In this document: in pieces, positions 42,097-52,876 of the stretch
How the letters are laid out: every line of letters starts with the position of its first letter
How positions within the stretch are numbered: the first letter of the stretch is position 1
From: Celoporthe dispersa
Taxonomy: Eukaryota > Ascomycota > Sordariomycetes > Diaporthales > Cryphonectriaceae
Direction: 5' to 3'
Length of the DNA stretch: 64,000 nt
Assembly: GCA_016584495.1 (NCBI GenBank)
Contig: WAID01000013.1
Location: 1,984,001-2,048,000, forward strand
The notes under the pieces: model-generated
Databases searched by the model: none
The model's input: the letters and a program-made list of their open reading frames with translations, nothing else
Told to the model about the DNA's origin: nothing
Program-made: the position numbers and the translations under genes

Positions 42097-45000
42097 TCAC
42101 AAACTCGTCTCGCCCTTTCTAAAAGCATTCTTTACCTCCATGCGCGGCCACTCCACCAAGGTCTCGCCGCCGTATACCTCTGTCACGATCTTCCCGATTC
42201 TCTGGTCCACCTCTCCATAGTATCCCTCGCACGTCATCGTGACTATGCCCGCCAGGCGGGCGTTCTCGTCAAAGTGCTTCTCAACGCGCTTGCGCAGGGC
42301 CTCGATGCCTTTGCGCACCTCGCGTGCGTCATAGTGTAGAAGCACCTTGTCAAACGTCGCCTTGTTGTTGGACGCCTGCATGGCGATCATGGCCGGTGGC
42401 CTGCCGTTCTTGAGCTGGTCTTCAATGTTCTCAATCTGGTCCAGCAGCTTCCCGAGGGCCGCCGCATCACGGCGTCTAGGTAGCGCGAGATGTGCTCGTC
42501 CTGCTCGGCCTGTGCCGCCGACTTCCACCTCTCCAGGGTCTCGAGACCATGAGTGTCGACTTCTTCGATGTAGTGGTGCATGTTCTCGATCAGCAAGATG
42601 TGGTAGTTCAAGGCCTCCTTATCCTCGGGATCTGCCCCAGCCCCGGTGGCTGTGTTACCTAGGGCTGGATTCTCTCGCGCGATCACCCTCAGCGAGTCGA
42701 ACATGGACTTTATAATGCGGTCATATTCGCGGTCGACGGTGCGACGGACGTTCAGGTTGGGATCAATGCCGACGAGCATGTTCTCCACAGCCATGCTGAA
42801 GGGCGGGAAAACACGCATGAAGGCGATGACGCCTTTGCGCTTGCTGATCTTGACCTTGGTGTCTTCGATGGCACGAATCTGGTCCTCGACAAATCGCTTA
42901 AATTTGCCCGTGAGGTTTCCGTGCACCTTTTGCAGCACCGTATTCAGGAACTCCTGGTTGGACTGCGCAATGTCTGCGAGCTTCCGCTCAAGGCTGGCCA
43001 TGACACCAACACCTTGTCTGTGAAACATGTCAAAATCTCGTGTGTCCTGCGGTCCCGGCGCAAGGATAAGGAGGTACTTACAGTGGACTTTGCACCAATA
43101 CCCAGTCGACTAGGTTGCCGAGATCCTTCTCCAGGAATGGGAATATCACCTCCATCGACCGCGTTACTCTTCGCGCCAGGTCTCGATCGGGCTCCATGAG
43201 TCTATGCCTCTTAAGGTCATTACCCCTACGATCCCGAGGGCTGACTGCCATAACAGCGTCCGGAAAGTCGATTTGCTCGAGCGTCGTGGCATGGAAGAAG
43301 TCGATGATGAAGTTCTGCTCCATCTCGACAAGCGGGAGCAGGTCCTCGAGCACACCCGCGAACACCTCATAGGGTGAGCTTCGCGACAAGTCGATCGCGC
43401 TCTTGCCGGCATCCCCTTTGCTGTCGCCCAGCGGGGAGCGGATTCTGGCAAGTGTCTGGCTTCGCTTGACGGTGAGTTTCCGAGCGGCCGTGGCGATACC
43501 TTCTTCCTTCTTCTCCGACTCCGTAGTGAAGAGCAGGGCCTCTTCTCCGCTCGCCTTCCGTGCATTTCTCTTCCACGAATCCAGTGCATCCCGGAACTCC
43601 ATCTTATAGGTTGGGTGACTGGCATCCTGATACTCCTGGATTAATCGGTTCCAGTTATCCAAGTCCACGTCCCGGGCGTAAAGCATCAGCGCCTCGTACT
43701 TCCATAGCAGGTCCCGGCCAGCATCATGATTGTGCGGATCGATCTTTTTGTGTAATGCGCCCTTCAGGGCTCGTCTCACCTCCTCATAAGCCAGTGAGAA
43801 CTCTCTCGCCATGAACTCGACGAGTCGCTGCATGAATACTGCGCTTTCCTGCAGATACATCTGCTTCTTTTCCTGGACGATGCGCATCTTCGCATAATCA
43901 CCGTTGAAATCGATGGCTTGGTCGCTGCTTGCGTCGCCGGTCTTAATCGCATCGCTGCCACCCATGCTCGGATCGATCTTATGCATAGCCTTGTACAGTG
44001 TAACAAGAGCGGTCTCGACGTCTTCGACACCGTTCACATTATCCAGAGGCGCGGCTGATAGAGCCTGTAGGTCGTTGGCGGTGATAGCGCATGTCTCCAG
44101 TAGTGACTCGAGTTCTTTCTTGAGCAGCTTCTGGTTGGCGGCCTGGACTTGAAGACCTTGACCTTGGGCCTCGATATAAGCAATATCGTCTTGAAGCGTC
44201 TGTGATATGTATTAGTATTTTTTCTTATTGTGGGATCGAGAGGCAACAGTCGTTTGGATGTACTCACGGAGAGCTCGACACCATAAAGGGTCAAGAGGTT
44301 ATCCAGCTCTTCGCATTCCTCGATTGCGGTGTCAATGCCCTTCTTGATACCGTCTACCCGCTCATCTTCCTCTTGGAATCGAGCAAGCCACCCGCCTGCC
44401 TGTGCCTTGTTGAGTTCGCGGTCGAGGTCGATCTTCATATCATCGAAATTGAGCGACCGCATTTTATCACCAGGAACCCAAGAGAAGAAGTCCAACCACT
44501 CCGTGAACTGCGCAGTCTTCTTATCCAGGATCGACGGGTCAACGCCTAAAGTTGTAAGGTATTTCAGGTCGTTACCGACCACGATGGATCGTTTGCGCTC
44601 GTCCTGTAGTTCCGGCTCCGGCGTCTTGCTCAGCTCAGGCTTTGGCTCGGATTTTGCGGTCTTGGTGTCCAGTACACTCGAGGACACACTCGAGTCTGGC
44701 TTGGAAACTTTGACTTCTGGCACTTCAGGTGTCATTGGCCTCGAATCTGGTTTCTTCTCGGGTTCAGGCCGAGGAGGAGCAGGCACGACTGCGGTGATGC
44801 CGTCAGGACCATTGCTCTGACTCTGGGCAGCCTTCAGCAGCTTTTCGCCCGCTCCTCCAGCACGTGGTTTGAATACGCTGGCAGCTGTCGCGGCTTTCCA
44901 CAATGCCCCTGCGAGCTCATTCTTCGGCTTCCTCGCCCTGATCATTGGACCTAGACCAGGACGATGTTCCTCATCGGGCGACAGAGGCGATTCAGTCGGG

Positions 45001-46538
45001 GTCTCGGATGTTGTTGAGGCTGAGGGAGGTACTGTAGGGCTAGGGACTGCCGGGCTGTCAACCTTGGCGCCATTGAGAGCGGGCTTGAGCGGAGCAGTGT
45101 CGAGCCTCGGTGGCGGCTCGACCGGCTTGGAAGCGATCTCGTCTATCGGCGGTGTAGCTTCAGAGAGCTGAGACCGCATAGACGGCTTCCTCGGAGACAT
45201 ACGCTCGATACTTCTCGGTGGCGGCGCAACTGGTGAGCTTGGCTCGACAGGATCCCGGGAGGTTTCTTGGGAGGGTTCTCGCGACTGTTCTCGTGATTGC
45301 TCCCGCGACGGTCCCCGCGAGGCTTCCCGACGTGTAGCTGTGCTGCTCAAGGGAGCAGGGACGAGGTTTTCGTCTGGTGGTAACCCTGTAGGCCTCAGAG
45401 GATCCATAGGGGGCGCTTTCGCTCCGGAGGCTTCCCTGTGCTAGGGCTGGGCGTCGGAACGAAGGCGGGTGCCAGAGCTGACGGAACAGGCTCGGGCGCA
45501 TTGGCGTATGGCGAGGTGCCGTTCGGCCGCCCTCTCGACCTCGGCCGAAAGCCCTCATCTCCGCTCTTGTTTGCGAGAGAGAATGAATCCTGACTACCAT
45601 TATTCACCGCCAGCCGCTGTCGCAACGGAGGATCCTGACTTCGGAAGTTCCGGGCAGAGTCGAAGCTAGGGGCAAGGCTCGCTGGCGAAGACCTGTTGTT
45701 AGGAACCATGGGGCTCCGTGACGGCGTTCGAGCATACTCTGGAACCGTATTGCCACTGCCATCGAACCCGGCCACGGAGCTGGCTGCCTGGTTGGAGGCT
45801 GAATTGGGGACAGGTGGCCGCCCGGGTGATGGGGGCACAGGAGGTCTTGCCGGAGAGGCCGGAGGTCGGTTGGGTGATGGCGAGGGTAGGTTTGGGGTCT
45901 GGGCAGATGGCGTCCGCCTGGCAGCTCCGCCGAGCACCTGGTCGAGCTCACGCTGGTCGAAGTTGGTGAGGACCGGGACGCGGCCACCGGTATATTTCCC
46001 GTAGATCTTGATCAGACTGGCAATGAAGAACTTCTTCTCCCTGTCCGTCTGGGCTTCCCAGTAGTATGCCTTGCCGAGGGTGACGACAAAGCCATTGTCT
46101 CCTGCCCACTGGCGGGCGTCAGGAGCGACATTGGGACCGGTATAGGACTCGATGGCGGACAGATCGTCGAGATTCCAGGTCTTGCCTATCGAGAATGTGC
46201 CATTCATGTTCTCCTTCGTCTTGTGCACCCGAACTCTTCCCGACTTCCTCACGGCAACGATGATGACACGGGGCTTCTCTGACTGGGGGTTCCTCGACTG
46301 CGGCGGCGGGGGGCTCGTGGGGTTCGTCGAGAACTCGAGAATCCTGAGGTGTGTAATGTACGTCTCCTGGACTGTTCACCCGGGTCATCAGCACTTCAGA
46401 GTCGATCGGCAGCCGACATGGAGATGTAGAGATAGGGAGCGAACCGGATCCATCGTCGTCCCTCTTGCTGAAACAGCTGTCGATGATGCGTCGCTTCTCA
46501 TCCTCGAACCGCTCGGCGCGGCTCATGCCCCCAGACAT
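42097..46538 (-). CDS. SEC3: exocyst complex component Sec3 (two frameshifts)
   Basis: Sec3 tethers secretory vesicles at growth sites through PI(4,5)P2 and Rho GTPases. Exons are 46445-46538, 44268-46371, 43082-44199 and 42097-43017; corrected length about 1412 residues. The N-terminal PH-like domain spans the first intron: RRIIDSCFSKRDDDGS joined to VQETYITHLRILEFSTNP, then RVIIVAVRKSGRVRVHKTK. A long Pro/Ser-rich linker follows (residues about 180-500). The coiled-coil and exocyst helical rods come next (TLQDDIAYIEAQGQGLQVQA, EQNFIIDFFHATTLEQIDFP). The C-terminus contains RYLDAVMRRP and LGKLLDQIENIEDQLKNG, then DAREVRKGIEALRKRVEKHF. Two single-base deletions break the frame: the five-G run at 45409-45413 (six needed; joins PPERKRP to PMDPLRPTG) and the GGG at 42456-42458 (four needed; restores RRPLGKLL). 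The first break could instead be a 47-bp intron, but its donor would be poor. Start chosen at 46538. Confidence 0.93.
42456..42458 (-). other. SEC3: one-base deletion in SEC3 exon 4
   Basis: The coding strand reads CGG CGG CCC TCG GGA. A fourth C gives RRPLGKLLDQIE, the conserved Sec3 C-terminal motif, and joins both open frames. Confidence 0.88.
45409..45413 (-). other. SEC3: one-base deletion in SEC3 exon 2
   Basis: A run of five C on the coding strand. Six would keep PERKRPPMDPLRPTG in frame; as written the frame stops at WIL within four codons. Confidence 0.75.
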
Positions 46539-48001
46539 CGTTATCACATTCGCTGGTCATGCATTGAAGTCGGAGCTCAGTAAATGATGTTGCGAGCCAA
46601 GGGGGACCGGGCGAGAAGGAGGGATGACGGAACCGTGGTCGAGGTAGGTCGAGGGCTCGTCGTCGAGATTTAGTGATGCCGCAGTTGAGTTGGGCTTGGG
46701 GGCTACCTCGTTTCGTTACAGATGCTCGAGCCGCGCACTGGCATGCTCCTAGCAGATGGGAGCCCCAGTAAGGTTTAGCGCTGCTGCCCTACGAGGAGCG
46801 TTGCCGCACCCACTAACTGCATTGGCTAGTATCTCTTCAGGGCTTCCGTTTTCTTCATCAACAATTTGGGGCATGTGAAGAGCAACCTCGAGTCCTCGAT
46901 CAGCTCATTCATTCCCTTTCCATTCCAAAAGGAATTTTTTTTTAAAAAAAAAAAAAAAAAAAAAAAGAAGGGGGCCATCTCTCCTTGAGTAAATGAGTAC
47001 ATATGACCTCAGTACTCTTATGTATCCTGCTGTAACCTTATGCGGAACTTCTTGTGGCTTGAACTTTGTCTTGGACCACACGGCTTGTAACTCGATGCAG
47101 GGACAGGGTGTCACACAGCGGGCATTGTTTATCTACGCCCCAGAGGTTTCACAACATCATGTATAGTTTTATAAGTTCTGGCTACCTTCCCAGGGCGCTA
47201 TATGTGCTCGCATACGTCCTATGGCTAAGATCAACATGAGGTGCTACGCTGGGGGCCCGCCACTGGAGTTGATTCCTCAGTAGCTCAAAAGGCTGATAGT
47301 ACATCGTACTGCAGGTCGCACCACTGGGAGTGCATGAACCACTACTCAGCCCAACCAGATCCCTATTTTGACAAAACATGCCGTATAATCTGTCTTCGAT
47401 ATTTTGCAGTTCGTGCATTTATGGGAGGGTATAGAAAAAGGCACTCACACCAGGCAGTCAGTAGCGTGGTCAGACTAATGTGATCAAGCAATATGCGGCA
47501 TCGAGTTCTCAGTCAGTCTCATCAAGCCGCTAACGAGGAGTCATAAATGAAAGCTCACAGCGTCACGAGGAAATCAAGCCCAATTCTCGAGACTGCATTT
47601 TATTCTACGTTGTGGCTCTATATCACAATCCTTCAGGCTTTGTCTGAATGAAGGTGAAGCTCATGCAGGTTGGATTTCCGCAAACCAGCAGCTAATGCCA
47701 GCAGCTTCAGGCGGACAAGCGACCGAGACTCCTCCAGGCGCAGGTGAGACTGTCGGCCAGCACAGTGGTCGTACATACGTGAACGACACTGATTTTGATC
47801 ACATCGGAAACGGTCGGGCACTTGGTGAGACCCGCTCTCGTAGCTGTCTGCGGAGCACACCAGCCAGCCCAGAAAACCTATTCCAAGTCAGTGTGAGCAC
47901 CACATATGTCAGTTTCAGCACAGGATCATACCCTCAAACTGAGAACGGAGTGGGTGAATTTGGATTCAAGGATGTGTAGTATCCATGTAAGATCTGCCGG
48001 A
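46539..48001. other. intergenic region upstream of SEC3
   Basis: No gene is supported. It contains a T9-A23 tract (46935-46966). ORFs of under 95 codons here are not convincing. Confidence 0.5.
46935..46966. repeat. poly-T/poly-A tract
   Basis: Nine T followed by about 23 A. Confidence 0.95.
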
Positions 48002-48325
48002 TCACTTCTTGCTTTTATACTCAATGGGCAAATCCATGCCCACCCTTCTCGCCGTCAACCGCACCCGCTCCTCCTCGTCCATGCCCATGCCAGGGTTATA
48101 CCTCTCGAGAAGAGTCACATACGTCCTTTGCGATCGGACGTATGCGAGGTACTGCTCTGCCTGCGCGACGGCGAGCTCGCCGAGGGCGGGTGATCTGACT
48201 GGGTCGAAGTGCTCGCGCAGGCGCTGTTGGACTGGTGATCGCGCCCTGGAGAGGGTCGGCCGCGGTGGTAGCTCGCGCAGAAACGAGCGATAAAGCGATC
48301 GTAGTTTTGGAGCTGAGGACGACAT
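48002..48325 (-). CDS. FMC1: ATP synthase assembly factor Fmc1 (LYR family)
   Basis: A 107-residue single-exon protein of the LYR family. Fmc1 acts in the mitochondrial matrix with Atp12 in assembly of the F1 part of complex V. The start at 48325 gives MSSSAPKLRSLYRSFLRELP, with the LYR-type motif LRSLYRSFLREL directly at the N-terminus. The conserved core is RSPVQQRLREHF, AEQYLAYVRSQRTYVTLLER and YNPGMGMDEEERVRLTARRV. The C-terminus is GMDLPIEYKSKK. Length and order agree with fungal Fmc1. It is divergent from the EngB-type GTPase across 381 bp. Confidence 0.93.
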   Translation of the reverse strand: MSSSAPKLRSLYRSFLRELPPRPTLSRARSPVQQRLREHFDPVRSPALGELAVAQAEQYLAYVRSQRTYVTLLERYNPGMGMDEEERVRLTARRVGMDLPIEYKSKK

Positions 48326-48706
48326 GATTGTGATCGCGTTTTTGGGGGGGGGGGGGCCAGTTTGGGACTGGGAAGAGAACGAGGACAGGTGAATGTCGAT
48401 ACCTCTCAAGTCCACTCGCAGACAGACACTGCAGACAAAGTTTCCGCCCCATACATACTTATCGATAATCACATCGACAGGGGCTCGTGGTTCAAAGACA
48501 AGCCTGCCGCATAGTGCTAACCTGCCGGCCGGGGGCGTGAATGTTTGCCGCGACCGCGAAATTTCCAGAGCATCGGCAATCTTTAGCCACCAGACACACA
48601 CCCGTCACATCACCACCCCATGACGATCGCGACCACACCTCTTCAACCCCTCCCCACCTCCTGACCCGACCACCTGGGACGACAGAGCCGCACTGCACAT
48701 GCGAAC
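48326..48706. promoter_or_regulatory. short divergent promoter of FMC1 and the EngB-type GTPase
   Basis: A 381-bp region is shared by two genes with mitochondrial products. A poly-G run (about 48343-48354) lies just upstream of the FMC1 ATG. The spacing suggests a bidirectional promoter. Confidence 0.5.
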
Positions 48707-50191
48707 ATGTCCCCACGTGGCCTCGCCAGCCTGCTGGCCATGCCTCCAGCCCTACGGCCAGAGCTGCTGCAGGCGACCCTGATCCCACCCTCCTTCCTCC
48801 TCGTGCCGACGCTCTGCCTGTCGCAAAACCAGATCGTATGCGAAGAAGACGGTGCCCTCCAAGAAGACCACACCCAAACCCTCCTCTAGATCACCTAGCA
48901 AGGGCCCTTCGAGGCCGAAGAAGGCTGCCGCCACCACACCACCCCCAAAGAAGAAACCCCTCCCCTCGTCCCTCCCCTCCCTCGAAATCGACCCAGATGC
49001 AGGGCCCCCACCCACACTCTCCTTCCTCCCTACGCCAGCTCCCGTCTCGCCGCCTAGCGCGCTCCTCGCCGACGCACCTCCTCCAGCCGACATAACCCGC
49101 TCGACGGCCCTCTTCCGCAGCCCCAAGTTCTCTACTCCGCCCCGCGCTTCCTCCACCTCCCGATCAACACGCGCATGCCAGAGGTCTGCATCCTCGGGCG
49201 GTCCAACGTGGGGAAATCCACCCTGATCAATGCATTGTCTGGGTACGGCGGCAAGAAGGCCGGGGCGGTGCACGGGAATGCTGCCAACAGGAAAGGGCTG
49301 GCCATTACCAGCGCCAAGGCAGGATGTACCAAGACGATGAACGCGTATGGGTTTGGACCTCCTGCGAGTGTCAAGCCGCTGACGAGGGAAGAGCAGGAAC
49401 AGAGGAAAGAAGGTGGCAGGGCGAGGGCGGATCGGAGGAAAAAGGGCAGTGGGGGGATCAAGCCGGAGGGTATGCCCAGGCATAGCCTTGTGCTGATGGA
49501 CATGCCCGGGTACGGGCTGAACTCGAGGGCGGACTGGGGGAGGAGATCTTGAAGTACCTCAACCGCAGGGAGATCCTGTCTGGCGCTGTACTGCTGATCG
49601 ATGCGGTCGCCGGTGTCAAGGAGGGGGACAAGATGGTACTCGAGGTGCTGAGGGACGCCGGCCTCAAGACGAGTGTCGTGCTGACCAAGGCGGACAAGCT
49701 GGTCACCGAGCCGGACCCAGAGCTGTGGCAGGAGAGCGTGCAGCTGAGGCAGGCGTGCTCGCATATCTATGAAGAGATGAGACAGGTGGAGAAGAAGGGC
49801 GAGACGGACTGGTTCGAGGGCGACGGCTGGACCCCCGAGATCTTTGTCACTGGCGCGGGCGACCCGAAGATGGGCGGCATGGGCATCAACGGGGCGAGAT
49901 TAGCGATATGTCGCCTTGCTGGGCTCGTTGCGGAGCCGGTGAGGAAGGTTGAGGTGCAGCAGCAGCCCGAGATTGTACCCTTTGACCAGCTGGTGTTCGC
50001 TGCCCCGTCTCCGGCGCCCAAGTATGAGATACAATCACAGCCGGCCGAGGAGGCTCTGGCGGGAGGACATATCGGCAGGGGGGAGGGGGAGGCCTCGGAG
50101 GGTGGAGAAGGGGATTGATCCGATGAAGGCAATGGAGGCGGCTATATTACGGCCGCGGAGAGGGAAGCAGCTTGGCCAGGCCTCGTTCTGA
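48707..50191 (+). CDS. EngB/YihA-type GTPase, probably mitochondrial (multiple frameshifts)
   Basis: A TRAFAC GTPase of the EngB group, associated in bacteria with large-ribosomal-subunit assembly; fungal members are expected in mitochondria. The G motifs are present: GRSNVGKSTLINAL (G1), AGCTKTMNAYGF (G2), LVLMDMPGYGLNSR (G3), LTKADKLV (G4) and FVTGAGD (G5). The N-terminus MSPRGLASLLAMPPALRPEL is presequence-like, leading to RSYAKKTVPSKKTTPKP. The frame breaks at the A run 48825-48828 (one base too many), at 49130 (one C short before CTCTAC; restores KFLYSAPRFLHLPINTRMPE), at the five-G run 49536-49540 (one short; restores ADWGEEILKYLNRREILSG), and probably in the G runs 50078-50089 (one too many; restores VEKGIDPMKAMEAAILRPRR to a stop at 50191). 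The four corrections cancel out and give 494 residues. If the last is not real, the stop is at 50116-50118. Confidence 0.85.
49536..49540 (+). other. one-base deletion in the EngB-type GTPase
   Basis: GAC TGG GGG AGG AGA reads to an early TGA. With a sixth G it reads DWGEEILKYLNRRE, the conserved segment after the G3 motif. Companion sites are 48825-48828, 49130 and 50078-50089. Confidence 0.85.
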
Positions 50192-50356
50192 CATCCGATC
50201 CGTGCATGATATGAAAGAGCAGGATATAGTAACCAAAGTCTTGGCACTTTCCACGAGAGACGGATTCATATATACTCCCGGTGGTCGGAAGGTGCTGTCC
50301 CTTGATAGCTATTATTCCTTAGAGGTTCTGCCACTGGGACTATTCGGTGCTGCATC

Positions 50357-51830
50357 TTAGTCTTGGCGTCGCTCCCGCTGTCGACCTCTGTCCACCCTCT
50401 CCCCCACCGGCACACCACCGCCCTTTGCAAACCGATACCGAGGCCAGAACACGTCTCTGAGGTTCTCCCAGAAGCCCAGGTCATACAGGTTGTCCACCTC
50501 CTCCAGCGCCATTACTTTAGTCCACCCCCCCACGCCGTGGATGTTCGTGCTGTCCGCCCTCGGCGGCCCGTTTTCCGTGTGGATCATGATCTGCTGCGTC
50601 TCGACGGGCCATTTGGTCCACGCAGGCTCGAAGCGAAGGTCCTTCTCACGCGTGGGTGACATCCGCCGCCTGTAGGCACAGCCGTCGGCGATATCGAGCT
50701 TCCAGTCGGACCACTTGAGAGACTCGTTGGTCGTCGTGCCTGCCCAGATCACTGATGGTCTGTTAGCAGATGAATCTCTCCCAGAAGACAGGTCTCCAAG
50801 AAAAAAAAAGAAAAAAAGGAAAAAAAAAAAAAAAAAAAAGGCCAGCCAAAAGCAGGTTCATCAACTCACTGTATATGTTATAGGCCCACAGCCCCCAGAC
50901 GAGCGGCGCCGTCAGCAGCATAAGCAGGGTCACGGCGCCCATGCCCACGTTACTCTGGAGGGCGTGTGACCATAGCAAGAAGTACGTATTCCAGTCGTAG
51001 CTCGTCGCGGCGGGCGGCCACATGGAGAAGTCTGGATACCGCACCTTGATGGCGAGGTTCAGCAGGCCTACCCCCAGGCACGTCCCATAGGTGAGGAGTA
51101 CAGCCGTGCTGAGCAGCAGCAGGATAAACCAGTGCAGGTTGCCCGCGCCCACGCAGTTGTTGATAAAGATGCAGTGGTGGTCCGACTTGGCGATGCAGTG
51201 CTTGCAGATGCTGCAGTGCTTTGACCGTGCGGGCTTTAGCAGCTGGCATGTTCGGCAGTGTGCGCCGGGGTGGAACATGGCGAAGTCGAAGGGGTACTGG
51301 GCCATCTGGAAGGAGTGGTTCTCGGGCGTGATGTACCCGGGGTCAGAGGCGGCGGAGAGCCAGAGGAAGACGTAGGGGCAGGCGATGAAGGTGGAGACGG
51401 TGAGCTGCTGTGTGGCGCTGAGGAGCGGCCAGACGGTGGGGAGATACAGAACCTCACCACCAAAGAGAAGGGCAATGTAGAAGATGAGGACAGTGGGGTG
51501 TCTATCGTAGAGCATGTGGTTGCCAAACTGTCGCATGCATGAGCTCAGACGGCCTCCTGTGACCTTTTGGTCCAGGACGAGCACGGCACTGGGGAGCGTT
51601 TCCCACATGAAGCGGTGGAGCCATGATACGGGAGTGTTTCTGGAGAGAACATCAGTCCTGGGCTTTTGGTATCTTTTACGAAAAAATAAAAATAAAGAAA
51701 AAAAAACGTCACAGGTCACAAGCCTCGAGAGGACAATTTACCTGAGAGCTGGTAGCCTGCCAAAGAAGGCAACAAATGTCATAAAGGAGATAAACAAGAT
51801 GAAAAGAACGATGGTCGTGAGGGTATCCAT
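50357..51830 (-). CDS. SWF1: DHHC palmitoyltransferase Swf1
   Basis: Swf1 palmitoylates cysteines next to transmembrane segments of ER and SNARE proteins. Exons are 51742-51830, 50870-51639 and 50357-50751, all in phase: 417 residues, intact. The N-terminus MDTLTTIVLFILFISFMTFV is a membrane segment. More membrane segments follow (LIFYIALLFGGEVLYL; LHWFILLLLSTAVLLTYGTC; AVTLLMLLTAPLVWGLW). The catalytic cysteine-rich domain is CRTCQLLKPARSKHCSICKH then CIAKSDHHCIFINNCVGAGN, with the DHHC motif. SDPGYITPENH just before it and the KPARSKHC spacing are typical for the Swf1 branch. The last exon is hydrophilic and cytosolic. The second intron carries a 19-20-base A run (50820-50839). Divergent from RAP1. 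Confidence 0.92.
50820..50839. repeat. poly-A run in SWF1 intron 2
   Basis: An uninterrupted A run on the plus strand (T on the coding strand), inside the intron at 50752-50869, adding to a polypyrimidine stretch before the acceptor. Confidence 0.9.
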
Positions 51831-52876
51831 GACTGCAAAGGATGAAGGCCTCTCTTCCCACTAGTCTCATTGTCTGGATATACAAGCAAGCATGTGTAAC
51901 AGGACTAATAGCAATGCTAGGAGGACAAGAGGGTTGGAGAGAGAGGAGGACAGGTGGTAAGCAGCACCAAGCACATTGGGCCTGAAGAAGGGAGAGAGGG
52001 AGAAGAAACCCAAAGGAAGAGGAGGCCCAGCTCAGGCGTTGGAGGCTAAAAGCTTGAGGCTGACGTGTTTCCTCCTCATCCCTGGCCAGTTTCATGAGAA
52101 GCTAGCGAAGAGAAAATAAATCGTGACAGTTCCAGCCTGGTCAGCCAGGTCAGCAAGTGAGCCCTTTCTCAGACTCATTTATTCAGTGTGCGCCAACACT
52201 GATCATGCCCAACATAGGCATGTGTTCTGGATTGAATCTCGTATCTGGTGAAACTTGGTGTCACTCCCTGTATTTAGCCACAGAAGCTGCCCTCTGCGCG
52301 CAGGTCCTGTAGGGGTTGCAGGGATGCCCTGACAGCCCCGATAATTACATAGTACATGACCACGGGTAAGTGTGGGGGGAGGGGGGCCTCTGGAAATTCG
52401 CGTGAGAGCGCGACCACACCTGAGCTGGTCTCAACACCATCACGCGTCGCCATCACGCAGGTACCGTTCTGCCTGTGACTCTGCTGTGTCTGCCCCCCAG
52501 GGATCTCGATGCATTTCTCTTGGTATTTATTTGCTCAAGGCATGGGAGCTATGGAAAGTTTTGAGTGTTTTCCTCTGCTCAAGAGTGTCAGCGTCATAAA
52601 TTGATCTTTTATCGACATTTCACTCGGCATTTTCAAAGAGCAGGCGCAACCTCCCACCCGAACCTCCCCCACCTGCCATCTTGACACTTGTGTGTACCAG
52701 CCCAAGGCCAAACACCATCAACCACCCACTGCTCATTCTGCATCCATTCCTCACCGTTTCATCTCGCATCCCACCTCATCTCGGTATCAACCTTGACACC
52801 CAACATTCACCTCCTCTAGGTCTTCCTGCCAGTCGGGTCTAGGGTTAGGGTTGACCAGCTTCCCACGACGGCCAAG
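51831..52876. promoter_or_regulatory. divergent region between SWF1 and RAP1
   Basis: A 1046-bp intergenic region. Near RAP1 it is C-rich with several CACC/CATC blocks typical of a fungal leader and contains the telobox at 52840-52852. No gene is supported. Confidence 0.5.
52840..52852 (+). promoter_or_regulatory. RAP1: double telomeric repeat (telobox) before RAP1
   Basis: The sequence TAGGGTTAGGGTT lies 25-37 bp before the RAP1 ATG at 52877. It contains two tandem copies of the fungal/vertebrate telomere unit. TTAGGG is a known binding site for Myb-type telomere proteins, so it is a candidate operator for feedback by telomere-binding factors. The regulatory role is inference. Confidence 0.6.

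Noticed and set aside
6698..49540. Programmed ribosomal frameshifting as an explanation for the frame changes
   Set aside because: The sites share no slippery heptamer or downstream structure, shifts go in both directions, and they occur in unrelated housekeeping genes.
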